A DNA stretch of 64,000 nt, from contig NZ_BJDY01000002.1 of NCBI RefSeq assembly GCF_005405385.1, positions 124,001 through 188,000 on the forward strand, read 5' to 3'. The DNA comes from Lactiplantibacillus mudanjiangensis. GTDB lineage: Bacteria > Bacillota > Bacilli > Lactobacillales > Lactobacillaceae. The notes beneath the pieces are model-generated. The model worked only from the letters and a program-made list of their open reading frames with translations. It was not told the DNA's origin and searched no databases. Below are positions 53,952 through 61,497 of this stretch, piece after piece. Both the position numbers and the translations under genes were made by a program. Position 1 is the stretch's first letter; each line of letters opens with the position of its first letter.

Positions 53952-55091
53952 ATGAATAATGATAAAATGATTAGAAAAATGAGAGCGGGCGATGTGATGC
54001 AAAAACCAGCAATGTTAAAACGTGGCGATCAAGTGGCCATTGTGAGTTTATCAAGCGGGGTATTAGGTGAACCTAGTAGTCAACATCAGTTGGTACGTGG
54101 TGTGCACCGGCTGATGGCGTTGGGATTACAACCAGTGACCATGCCATATGCCTTACGTGGCCTAACTTATCTCAAGCAACATCCGGAAGCTCGGGCAGCT
54201 GATTTAAAAGCGGCTTTTTTAGATCCGCAAATTAAGGGGATTGTAGCGGCAATCGGTGGTGATGACACGTATCGATTGGCACCATATTTACTGGATGATC
54301 CAGAATTTGTTCAAGCGGTTCAACAACATCCCAAGTTAGTGACCGGCTTTTCGGATACAACAATTAATCATCTGATGTTTTATCGACTGGGTTTACAGAC
54401 ATTCTATGGACCTAACTTTTTAAATGATCTGGCAGAATTAGAGGGGAACATGTTGCCATATACCGCGCAAACATGGGCCCATTATTTTCAGAATCCGGCG
54501 ACCACGGCTATTGTTAGCAGCGAGGCTTGGTATGAGGAACGAACCGAATTTAGTGTGGCAGCACTGAATCAGCCACGTGTGTGTCATGCCGAACAATATC
54601 ATTATGAAGTCCTGCGAGGACAAGGCCAAGTTACTGGGCGGTTACTAGGTGGCTGTATTGACAGTTTTGATGACTTGCTGACGACGAATCGGTATCCTGA
54701 TGAGGCAACGATTGCCAAAAAATATCAGTTGGTGCCACCGGCAAGCGACTGGCAAGACAAAATTTTATTTATCGAAACGAGTAATGAATGTCCAACGCCG
54801 GAGAAATTTGCTGGGATGTTGGCACAATTAAAACGGGTGGGTATTTTAGGTGCCGTTGTGGCGATTGTCATGGGAAAACCACAAGATGAACAGTATTATA
54901 ACGCCTATAAACCGCTACTTTTGGCAGCAACTAAACCCTTTAAAACGCCGATTTTGTATAATGCAAACTTCGGCCATGCTTATCCACGAACCGCATTGCC
55001 ATACGGTGTTACCGCGACCATCGACTTTGATGCAGCATCGTTCACGATTCAAGAATCCTTTTTCAAAGGGACGGTGACAGTTGATGATTAA
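53952..55091 (+). CDS. S66 family peptidase (LD-carboxypeptidase / MccF-like)
   Basis: A 379-residue serine peptidase of family S66. The nucleophile lies in TGFSDTTINH (about 134). The glutamate and histidine partners fit LFIETSNECPTPEKF (about 277) and NFGHAYPRTALPYG (near 340). KGIVAAIGGDDTYRLAPYL is a family signature. LD-carboxypeptidases trim tetrapeptide stems; MccF members cut microcin C-type antibiotics and give immunity. The length and insertions are closer to the MccF-like branch. AGGTG lies only two bases before the ATG at 53952, so a start at 53967 or later is possible. Confidence 0.85.
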   Translation: MNNDKMIRKMRAGDVMQKPAMLKRGDQVAIVSLSSGVLGEPSSQHQLVRGVHRLMALGLQPVTMPYALRGLTYLKQHPEARAADLKAAFLDPQIKGIVAAIGGDDTYRLAPYLLDDPEFVQAVQQHPKLVTGFSDTTINHLMFYRLGLQTFYGPNFLNDLAELEGNMLPYTAQTWAHYFQNPATTAIVSSEAWYEERTEFSVAALNQPRVCHAEQYHYEVLRGQGQVTGRLLGGCIDSFDDLLTTNRYPDEATIAKKYQLVPPASDWQDKILFIETSNECPTPEKFAGMLAQLKRVGILGAVVAIVMGKPQDEQYYNAYKPLLLAATKPFKTPILYNANFGHAYPRTALPYGVTATIDFDAASFTIQESFFKGTVTVDD

Positions 55092-55554
55092 AAGTCGTCG
55101 TTTTCAAGTAAATGATGCCACTGCGGTGTCGCAATTAATTGCGCGAACGTTACAAATTAGTAATCGCGCCGATTATTCGCAAGCCTATCTTGATCAAGAG
55201 AAATCTTTAATGACGCCAACTTGGTGTTTACAAAAAGCTAAAATGACACATTTTTACGTTTTGGTTGATCAGGATCAGATTATTGCAACCGGTGCAATCG
55301 GGTCGTTTTGGGGTCGGCTCGATGAAAGTAGTTTGTTTGATATTTTTGTTGATCCTGATTATCAGGGTCAAGGACTGGGACGCAGACTGATTCAGATATT
55401 GGAACATGACTCGTATTTCACTCGTGCCCGGCGGATTGAAATTCCAGCCTCGGTGACGGGCGTGCCATTCTATCTCAAAATGGGCTACCAGTATAAGGAC
55501 GGCATTACAACGCCAGATGCGGAGCACTTGATTCGGTTGGAGAAATTTAACTAG
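55084..55554 (+). CDS. GNAT family N-acetyltransferase
   Basis: A 156-residue acetyltransferase. The acetyl-CoA motif A is DIFVDPDYQGQGLGRRLIQILE (about 88-109), with the Q/RxxGxG/A core QGQGLG. It also has FYLKMGYQYKDG (motif B). The start overlaps the S66 peptidase gene by eight bases, so the two are translationally coupled and may act on the same class of compounds, for example in detoxification. The acceptor is unknown. Confidence 0.88.
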   Translation: MIKSRRFQVNDATAVSQLIARTLQISNRADYSQAYLDQEKSLMTPTWCLQKAKMTHFYVLVDQDQIIATGAIGSFWGRLDESSLFDIFVDPDYQGQGLGRRLIQILEHDSYFTRARRIEIPASVTGVPFYLKMGYQYKDGITTPDAEHLIRLEKFN

Positions 55555-55622
55555 GTCGCATTGCTTTTTGCGAATCGGACGCCTATGCTGGAAACATTGT
55601 GAATGGAAGTCAGGTGGTCAAG

Positions 55623-56531
55623 ATGACGCCAAGTCGCGCCAATCGAAATTTGTTGTTAGTTGCCCTCATGTGGGGGTCAAGTTATACGTTTATTAAAATG
55701 GTAATTGCTGCTCGAATGCCGCCAGCAGTGATTAACACGTTGCGCGGGGCCATTTCAGCGTTACTGGTATATCTCTTTTTTCATAAAATCGTGAAGACGA
55801 TGACCTGGTCGGAATTTAAGATTGGCGCTATTTGTGCGGCTTTTAATTTTGTTGTCGTGCAGTTACAATCAACCGGTTTAGAGTCAACGACACCAAGTAA
55901 TTGTTCATTTATTACGTCCACTTATGTGATTTTATTACCATTTATTGGGTGGCTCTTTTTCAAAAAAGTCCCGCCACTAAAAATATATTTAGCACTTATT
56001 TTATGCATGAGTGGGATGTTAATTCTAACCGGTGTGTTGACGCATGGGCTGCGATTACATTTTGGTGATTGGCTGACGATTTTAACCGCGATCGGTTTTG
56101 CATTTCAAATGACTTACTATGGCTATGCGACTAAACATGCTCGACCGGAAGTGATTGCGTTTCAACTCGGCTTTGTCCAGGCTTTGCTCGGAGTTGGTTA
56201 CACGTTGACCTTAAATATCCACAAATTGCCACAAATTAATTGGTTAGCTGCAGCGGGGCCAGTAGTGTACTTAGGCGTTGTCGCGACGTTTGCGGCACAG
56301 GTGTTGCAGATGATCAGTCAACGCTATACGGATACGGTAACGGCGGGGCTTATTTTGATAACAGAATCACTGTTTGCCAGTTTGATTTCAGTCTTATTTC
56401 AAGTTGAAAGGCCAACATTGCATTTGGTCATTGGTGGCAGTTTAGTGATTTTGGCGACGGTTATTACGCAGTTTGATTTGCGTGGCGTTTTCGCGCGATA
56501 TTTAGTCAAGGGGCACCGATTTAAAGTATAG
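55623..56531 (+). CDS. EamA/DMT family transporter
   Basis: A 302-residue protein with ten membrane helices in two EamA repeats. The N-terminal ALMWGSSYTFIKMVI and RGAISALLVYLF, and the second-half YLGVVATFAAQVLQMISQRYTDTVTAGLILITESLFASL, are typical of RhaT/YdcZ-like drug/metabolite exporters. The ATG at 55623 follows AGGTGG. It is probably the last gene of the S66-GNAT-EamA unit; such exporters often handle amino acids or antimicrobial compounds. Confidence 0.88.
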   Translation: MTPSRANRNLLLVALMWGSSYTFIKMVIAARMPPAVINTLRGAISALLVYLFFHKIVKTMTWSEFKIGAICAAFNFVVVQLQSTGLESTTPSNCSFITSTYVILLPFIGWLFFKKVPPLKIYLALILCMSGMLILTGVLTHGLRLHFGDWLTILTAIGFAFQMTYYGYATKHARPEVIAFQLGFVQALLGVGYTLTLNIHKLPQINWLAAAGPVVYLGVVATFAAQVLQMISQRYTDTVTAGLILITESLFASLISVLFQVERPTLHLVIGGSLVILATVITQFDLRGVFARYLVKGHRFKV

Positions 56532-56659
56532 ATTGTACTGGAAAATATGGTATCCTAATTTTAGGGTGAATTGTTGAGCGTTGAACGAACCGAGTTCAAA
56601 GTGATGTAAATTGGACTTTTTCGAAAATTGAAATGCCGGTGTAGCGGCGTTTGTTTAGT

Positions 56660-56809
56660 GTATTCCCCACGCATGTAGGGATGATCCTATGGGTCAATGT
56701 CAATGTCGCTGGGGTTATACGTATTCCCCACGCATGTAGGGATGATCCTGAAGAACAGATCAAACTAAGCGAGCTACTTGAGTATTCCCCACGCATGTAG
56801 GGATGATCC
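56660..56809 (+). CRISPR. Orphan CRISPR array, three 28-bp repeats and two 33-bp spacers, type I-E appearance
   Basis: Three identical repeats lie at 56660-56687, 56721-56748 and 56782-56809. Each contains GTATTCCCCACGCATG followed by TAGGGATGATCC. The spacers (56688-56720 and 56749-56781) are both 33 bases, so the period is 61, the type I-E value. The repeat has the TCCC...GGGA dyad. A possible leader with GAAATGCCGG and AT-rich DNA precedes it. No cas gene is present in the window. A truncated repeat copy occurs at 60857. Confidence 0.9.
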
Positions 56810-56856
56810 CATAATTGAATACTTTCTTTCGTTATACATTAATAGCGTATATAAAA

Positions 56857-56880
56857 AAGACCGGAATTTCGGTCTTCTTT
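56857..56880 (+). terminator. Terminator downstream of the CRISPR array
   Basis: AAGACCG pairs with CGGTCTT around GAATTT-type loop bases and is followed by CTTT. It could end CRISPR transcription. The region up to 57024 holds no gene. Confidence 0.7.
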
Positions 56881-57023
56881 AGTATCTGTGATTTTCCAAG
56901 TAGCGTCTGTGCAAGATTTAAATACATACACTTAGTCCTTAATCGGGTAGTAGGCATATTGAGTTGTTTTTATTCATTATTGTAGCTGACTGTCGAGTTT
57001 CAACAAGTTATATATTTAATATA

Positions 57024-57334
57024 CTATGCTAAAACTGTATCGTTGTCGGGATCATTGGTTACTAATTCATTAACATTGGTTATTAGTGTATCCAGCTCAT
57101 CCAAGTCGTCGTCACATGTTCTACCTAAAAAGTCTGAGCCAAGATCCATACACTGTTTGTCAAAGCTTGTCATGGTTATAGTGTAAGTGGTCAGGCATAT
57201 CTATTAAGACATCCCTAGGCCGGTTTACCATTTGAGTCAGCGGCTGTAAATTTAACAACCATGTTGTATGGAGCGTCACTGCTACGGTCTCTAATGACAT
57301 GGGCTAAGTTATGAGCAATATCGGCTAGTTTCAT
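57024..57334 (-). pseudogene. Frameshifted small gene downstream of the putative immunity gene
   Basis: From ATG 57334, behind AAGGAG, 39 codons read MKLADIAHNLAHVIRDRSSD and onward to a TAG at 57215. The +1 frame continues as RDVLIDMPDHLHYNHDKL to a TGA. After a second +1 shift, TSFDKQCMDLGSDFLGRTC runs to a TAG at 57024. Together this looks like one acidic protein of about 105 residues broken by two frameshifts. Only the first piece has a ribosome site. No family is recognised. It lies in the same direction as the toxin-like cassette and may be a second immunity or accessory gene. Confidence 0.55.
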
Positions 57335-57362
57335 TTTTAAAATCTCCTTAGTTTATTTACAT

Positions 57363-57881
57363 CTAATATATATCATAGGAGAGTTTATCAAAGTCAGGTT
57401 CATCGACTGGATCAGTAATTTTACCGATTTCAATACTTTCAGCCAACAGTTTGTTAAAATCGGCTGACATAATCTGATGATGTTCCTGATTGAAGTCGGC
57501 TAGGGTGATCCAAGTTTTCTGATCATCTTCGCTAATTACGCCATCGAGTTTCTTGGCTAAATGAGCAACTAAGTTATAGAAAGCCTTTTGGTTGAATGGT
57601 AATTCGGGGTCAAATTCTGAATATACGACGATTACATTTGTTTCGTGAGTTTCATGAATATAGATGTATGCTGCATCCCAGTGTCCTTTAACCTTATTCC
57701 ACTCTTTATCGAAATCTGATGGAAAGATAGTAAAGGCAAAGTCAGATAATGCATGCAATTCTTCGTTTGCGCCCATATGGCTCACCCAAAAGTCGGAAAT
57801 GTCGATTCCCCAAACTTTTTTGGCCAGTTGGTGGTAGTCATCGTGTAATTCACTATTTTTAATTTTAATAAATGTTTTCAA
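57363..57881 (-). CDS. Acidic protein, putative immunity protein of a toxin cassette
   Basis: A 172-residue acidic cytosolic protein of unknown family. The start appears to be TTG at 57881 after GGAGAGAG. KVWGIDISDFWVSHMGANEELHALSDFAFTIFPSDFD and SEDDQKTWITLADFNQEHHQ are the distinctive parts; there is no signal or membrane helix. It starts only 11 bases after the toxin-like frame. Its small size, acidity and position fit the immunity partner of a polymorphic toxin, which is inference. Confidence 0.6.
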   Translation of the reverse strand: MKTFIKIKNSELHDDYHQLAKKVWGIDISDFWVSHMGANEELHALSDFAFTIFPSDFDKEWNKVKGHWDAAYIYIHETHETNVIVVYSEFDPELPFNQKAFYNLVAHLAKKLDGVISEDDQKTWITLADFNQEHHQIMSADFNKLLAESIEIGKITDPVDEPDFDKLSYDIY

Positions 57882-57892
57882 TTAGCTCTCTC

Positions 57893-59011
57893 CTAACTGT
57901 TTAAGCTTTGCGCAGCTTTATAAATGTACTTAGCTAAGGTTTGTAAATTACCAGATGTTAGGTTTTTTACTAATTTGTCAGGCATTTTATTAATCGCATC
58001 CTGAATACTATGAATCTCATCGGCGTTTAAACGGGCGTCAAAGCTCTTGTTTCCATTTATCTGTACTTGAAGTTTCTTACCTTGAGGTTCGGCATCAACA
58101 CGATAAGTAACATTTTTTCCATTGTATTTCCCTTGAACTTGTCCATACGTACGGCTTTCAGGGCGATCGCCGTTATGAAACTGTGCCACTTGAATGCCTT
58201 GAGATATATCAGCAAGCCCGGACGCGATCGTAGCGCCTGATGCGGCAACAATGGCGCCACCGGCTAAGACTACGGTGCCAGGTAGTGCTAAAATGCCAAC
58301 GCCGCCTGTATCAAGTGTTACGAGCGCACCACCACTCATTACACCAGCGATGCCGGTAATGCCAGCCGCAGCGCCGCCAACAACTTCTACTGTACCATGA
58401 GTGAAGAAGGAAAGCGCGTTTAAAAGTTGAGCGCTAGTATTCATTGATTGCTCAAATTTTTGTTTGGTGGCATCACTAATTGGGAAGACCACAAACTGAT
58501 TACTATTGGCGTTAAAGAGGTTAGATAAGCTGGAAATAGCGTTCTGAAAGCCAGTTGTTGAAGAAGTTGTTGAGCTAGGTGAATAGGTGCTAGCCGCCGC
58601 GTATTCAATAGCTCCGACATTCAAATTATGCATTTCCGAATTAAATTTATCGAGCGCGGCCATGTTAGATGCGTTGGATTCGGTCATTTCACTTAGGGCT
58701 GTGTTAGCCTCAGAAATCGCAGTAATTTGGCTTGAAAGGCTATCGTTAACCAAAAGGCTTCCTGCATTCATTTTTGTAAAGGCTTGTGCCATCTTTGATT
58801 GTCCAGCCAACATTTCTTGAACGCCAGTATTTGCTATTTGGATAGAAGATGTCATATCTTGAACTGTATGAATTACCCCTTTTGAGCCATTTAATGCTTG
58901 ATTTATTTCGCTGAAGCCAATTTGAGCTGTTTTCAATTCTTGATTTATACTTGAAATGGAGGAGTTAATAACTCTAATTGACGCAATCACTTCTGTCATG
59001 CCGGTATTCAT
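57893..59011 (-). CDS. C-terminal portion of a broken polymorphic-toxin-like protein
   Basis: A 372-codon frame, lacking a ribosome site at its first ATG; the same frame is open a further 37 codons upstream without a start codon. The first part (about 1-130) is a long helical region with QEMLAGQSKMAQAF-like repeats, similar to LXG-type stalks. Next comes a strongly hydrophobic glycine/alanine segment (VVGGAAAGITGIAGVMSGGA to VVLAGGAIVAASG, about 205-275), common just before toxin domains. A C-terminal domain of about 90 residues follows (RTYGQVQGKYNGKNVTYRVD onward). It is most likely the continuation of the gene at 59113-60297 after a -1 frameshift. Confidence 0.6.
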   Translation of the reverse strand: MNTGMTEVIASIRVINSSISSINQELKTAQIGFSEINQALNGSKGVIHTVQDMTSSIQIANTGVQEMLAGQSKMAQAFTKMNAGSLLVNDSLSSQITAISEANTALSEMTESNASNMAALDKFNSEMHNLNVGAIEYAAASTYSPSSTTSSTTGFQNAISSLSNLFNANSNQFVVFPISDATKQKFEQSMNTSAQLLNALSFFTHGTVEVVGGAAAGITGIAGVMSGGALVTLDTGGVGILALPGTVVLAGGAIVAASGATIASGLADISQGIQVAQFHNGDRPESRTYGQVQGKYNGKNVTYRVDAEPQGKKLQVQINGNKSFDARLNADEIHSIQDAINKMPDKLVKNLTSGNLQTLAKYIYKAAQSLNS

Positions 59012-59112
59012 TTGGTCAGTGCCAATATTTGCTTGATCGACACCGGCTTGAATAGTTTTTATTATTTGAATAATGCCCGGATCGTGGGGATCTGTACTAC
59101 TGATGTCCTTGT

Positions 59113-60297
59113 TTAAGGTTGATGAGTGCTTGCTAATGTATTATTGATTGAATCAACTGCAGCATTGGCACCTTGCAGCCCACTGATCATTTCTTGAAAA
59201 CCCTGAGAAGTAGTTGATAATGCCGATGTTAGCATCATAGGGTTGTTGTCAGCATCCCCAGAAAGATCAAACCATTCATTGGGGGCATACTTTAACCAGG
59301 TTATGTTGTTACTTGCAACATAGTAGGTATTGGTTTTAAAATCCAGTGGGCCAGCATAATTAGTTAAAAACTTTTCTGATTGTATATCAAATATTGGATA
59401 GTGGTTTGGAGTGTTGAAGTGTAAATGAAATGTGATCGGAGTGGACAAAACTATCGGCGTATTTTTAAGCATATTGCTGACAGGAGTTAATGGTTGAAAG
59501 TTCGAATTAACCTGAGTTGTATTATCAAAATCAAAGGCGTTGCTAGTTGATCCAGGGACCCACTCGTTGTCACCCAGGTTGTAAAATGTGGTGCCATCCT
59601 GATCGGTTGCGATTTGTTTAATTGACCAAACTGTATTTGACGGTAGGTCCTGTGGTGCATACAAACGCGCTCCATTGATAAATGCATGAGTAGGGACTAC
59701 ATTATTGTTTGTATCGTAATAAACACCAGTGGGCACGTTTGATACTTGCATTGTTAAATTATCTTTAGTATCTGTTGAGGGTGTTGATGAAGTGGCACTT
59801 GATTGAAGTGGTGTAGCAGCAGAAAATGACTGAATTGAACTGATTCGATTATTTGGTTTTACTTTGCCGGTAGCAGATTGATTTGAAGTTGCTGCGCTAG
59901 TAGGTGCAGTGGAATTACTTGGTTTATCAATATTCGAAGAAGTACTATTTGAAGTACCGGAAACTCGGATTTTTGAAGCAGTAGTGGTCGCTGCCGCTGA
60001 AATGCTAGATTTATTGGCAGTACTAGACGTGGTAGAGTGCGGTGTAATCGAACTGGCTGAAGTAGGAGCAGGTGTTTTTGCAACTGACGCACTGGACGGA
60101 GTATTATCAGCCAAGAATGCACTATTCGGTGTCTGTGGTTTAGCTGGTGTGGTTGATGGGGTGTTCTTAATTGCAGTGGCCGCGGTATTCGTATCGGCAG
60201 ATGCAGTGGTTGAATTAACCAGCAACAAGCCTCCAAAACTAAAAATAACGATCCCCGTTATTGGCAAGTATCTATTGCGTCTATTTCTATGTTTCAT
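59113..60297 (-). CDS. N-terminal portion of a secreted, wall-binding toxin-like protein
   Basis: A 394-residue frame with GGGGGG before its ATG. It has a basic stretch and hydrophobic signal (RYLPITGIVIFSFGGLLLVNSTTASAD), then about 130 residues rich in Ser, Thr, Ala and Pro, a wall-spanning linker. Two SLAP-like wall-binding repeats follow (LYAPQDLPSNTVWSIKQI / FYNLGDNEWV, about 215-250, and TYYVASNNITWLKYAPNEWF, about 330-350). The frame ends in a helix QEMISGLQGANAAVDSINNT that resembles the helices of the next frame, then meets TAA in the wrong frame. The full protein would be about 800 residues. Confidence 0.65.
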   Translation of the reverse strand: MKHRNRRNRYLPITGIVIFSFGGLLLVNSTTASADTNTAATAIKNTPSTTPAKPQTPNSAFLADNTPSSASVAKTPAPTSASSITPHSTTSSTANKSSISAAATTTASKIRVSGTSNSTSSNIDKPSNSTAPTSAATSNQSATGKVKPNNRISSIQSFSAATPLQSSATSSTPSTDTKDNLTMQVSNVPTGVYYDTNNNVVPTHAFINGARLYAPQDLPSNTVWSIKQIATDQDGTTFYNLGDNEWVPGSTSNAFDFDNTTQVNSNFQPLTPVSNMLKNTPIVLSTPITFHLHFNTPNHYPIFDIQSEKFLTNYAGPLDFKTNTYYVASNNITWLKYAPNEWFDLSGDADNNPMMLTSALSTTSQGFQEMISGLQGANAAVDSINNTLASTHQP

Positions 60298-60483
60298 AAT
60301 GATTCCCCCCTAGGTTTATCCTTGTTGGCATAGGACTATAAACGGGTTGATTGAATTATGAAACATTAAATATTTATTAGCATATTGACTTAATTATTTT
60401 AAAAACGTAAAAAAGCAAAATATAAATGGTAATTGTTTTGCAAGTTATAGAGTAAAGAAGCAATGTTAAAAGTTGTAGAAATA

Positions 60484-60820
60484 CTACTTGATGGTTAAAT
60501 AAGAAGATATTTTCGCGTTATCGACGTACTGAATTCGGCCAACCTGAATGCCCCAGTTGATTGGTTCTGCACGTGGCCCGTCCAGAATTTTCAATTGCAT
60601 CTCTCGGCAAGATAGTCTCCACTTGCTTTGCATTTGGGCTTAAGGCCATGTATTGTCGAAATTTTTCGTCAGTTTCAAAATTACTGCGATCTAACAATAT
60701 ATCATTACTGAAAATTCCGGCCGGTGTTATCTAAATCCAACGGACGTTGGTTATCATCATGTCGTGTCATATCTCGATTCTATAATTGCTGAAAACACTA
60801 GACTTCTTGGCTTCAATCAT
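60484..60820 (-). pseudogene. Degraded gene remnant with several frameshifts
   Basis: In three frames, successive pieces read IEAKKSSVFSNY, then NRDMTRHDDNQRPLDLDNTG, then IFSNDILLDRSNFETDEKF to LPRDAIEN, then LDGPRAEPINWGIQVGRIQY to a TAG at 60484. The pieces join smoothly when shifts are allowed, which indicates one former gene of about 110 or more codons. I do not recognise it; it does not look like Cas1e, Cas2e, Cas5e, Cas6e or Cas7e. The rest of 60298-60856 is AT-rich and holds no gene. Confidence 0.5.
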
Positions 60821-60856
60821 AATAGTCTAGCGTTCAATTGCATTTGAAGATACTGA

Positions 60857-60877
60857 TATTCCCCACGCATGTAGGGA
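60857..60877 (+). CRISPR. Truncated CRISPR repeat remnant
   Basis: TATTCCCCACGCATGTAGGGA matches 21 consecutive bases of the repeat at 56660, 56721 and 56782, in the same orientation. It lacks the first G and the last TGATCC. It stands alone, with no spacer-repeat period around it, 4.0 kb from the array. Confidence 0.8.
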
Positions 60878-60910
60878 CAAATAGACCAAATTTAATATTG
60901 CCAAGATAAA

Positions 60911-60960
60911 ACAAGCAGTCGTTAGTAATCAAAAAATGATTATTAACGACTGCTTGTTTA
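60911..60960. terminator. Long-stem terminator
   Basis: ACAAGCAGTCGTTAGTAATCA pairs nearly perfectly with TGATTATTAACGACTGCTTGT, followed by TTA. It separates the CRISPR remnant from the DUF1648 gene. Confidence 0.8.
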
Positions 60961-61058
60961 GTTTGATGAGTCACTTTACCTGGACACGCAAATATGCAGG
61001 CATTCAGTAACAAACGTTATATACTAAGCGCAAAAATAAATAGCGAGGAGATGGGGAT

Positions 61059-61397
61059 ATGCGCAAATTTAAAATTATCACACGGAGTATGAGCATCGGT
61101 CTAATATTGATCAGTTTGTGGTTCATCAGTCAAACGCCGACCAAAATCGTGACACATTTTAATGGTCTAGGAACTGCTGATGGCAGGGGGAGTCGGTGGT
61201 GGTTACTACTAATGCCAGTAATTGTCGTCGTTCTGGTTGAAATTTCGATTGGCACTAGTCGACGACAACGGAGAAGCAATGGTATGGGGACGGTTAATCT
61301 ATTAACGCCGTTTGAAAGTAAAGGAATTGGGGGCATATTTGTCATTGTGATTATCACTGTTGGCATCATGCTTCAACAGATCGGCTGGGTTCATTAA
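61059..61397 (+). CDS. DUF1648 domain membrane protein
   Basis: A 112-residue protein with three hydrophobic helices. PTKIVTHFNGLGTADGRGSRW (about 27-47) is the DUF1648 signature seen in SdpI-like immunity and related proteins. The later SdpI helices are absent, so it is a stand-alone short form. GAGGAG precedes the ATG. It is followed after 100 bases by an ABC exporter on the same strand; a joint role is possible but not shown. Confidence 0.72.
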   Translation: MRKFKIITRSMSIGLILISLWFISQTPTKIVTHFNGLGTADGRGSRWWLLLMPVIVVVLVEISIGTSRRQRRSNGMGTVNLLTPFESKGIGGIFVIVIITVGIMLQQIGWVH

Positions 61398-61497
61398 GGG
61401 TACTGGCTAAAAAGACGTTGACGAGACTTACAAGTTATCTTTATAATTAAAACTAAATAAGAAAATGAATTAATGATGATAATTAGAGGCGACGGGG

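Noticed and set aside
56596-56796. A 66-codon minus-strand frame across the CRISPR array
   Set aside because: It consists of repeat and spacer sequence and has no coding support.
57024-57173. An independent 49-residue gene starting at ATG 57173
   Set aside because: It has no ribosome site and continues smoothly from the preceding broken frames, so it was included in the pseudogene.
59113-59130. Programmed frameshifting to join the two toxin-like frames
   Set aside because: The -1 shift lacks a standard X XXY YYZ heptamer in the zero frame, and no stimulating hairpin was evident. A mutation or sequence error is simpler.
60298-61058. Cas gene remnants between the toxin-like cassette and the truncated repeat
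   Set aside because: Translated pieces at 60484-60820 did not recall any type I-E Cas protein, so no cas call is made.
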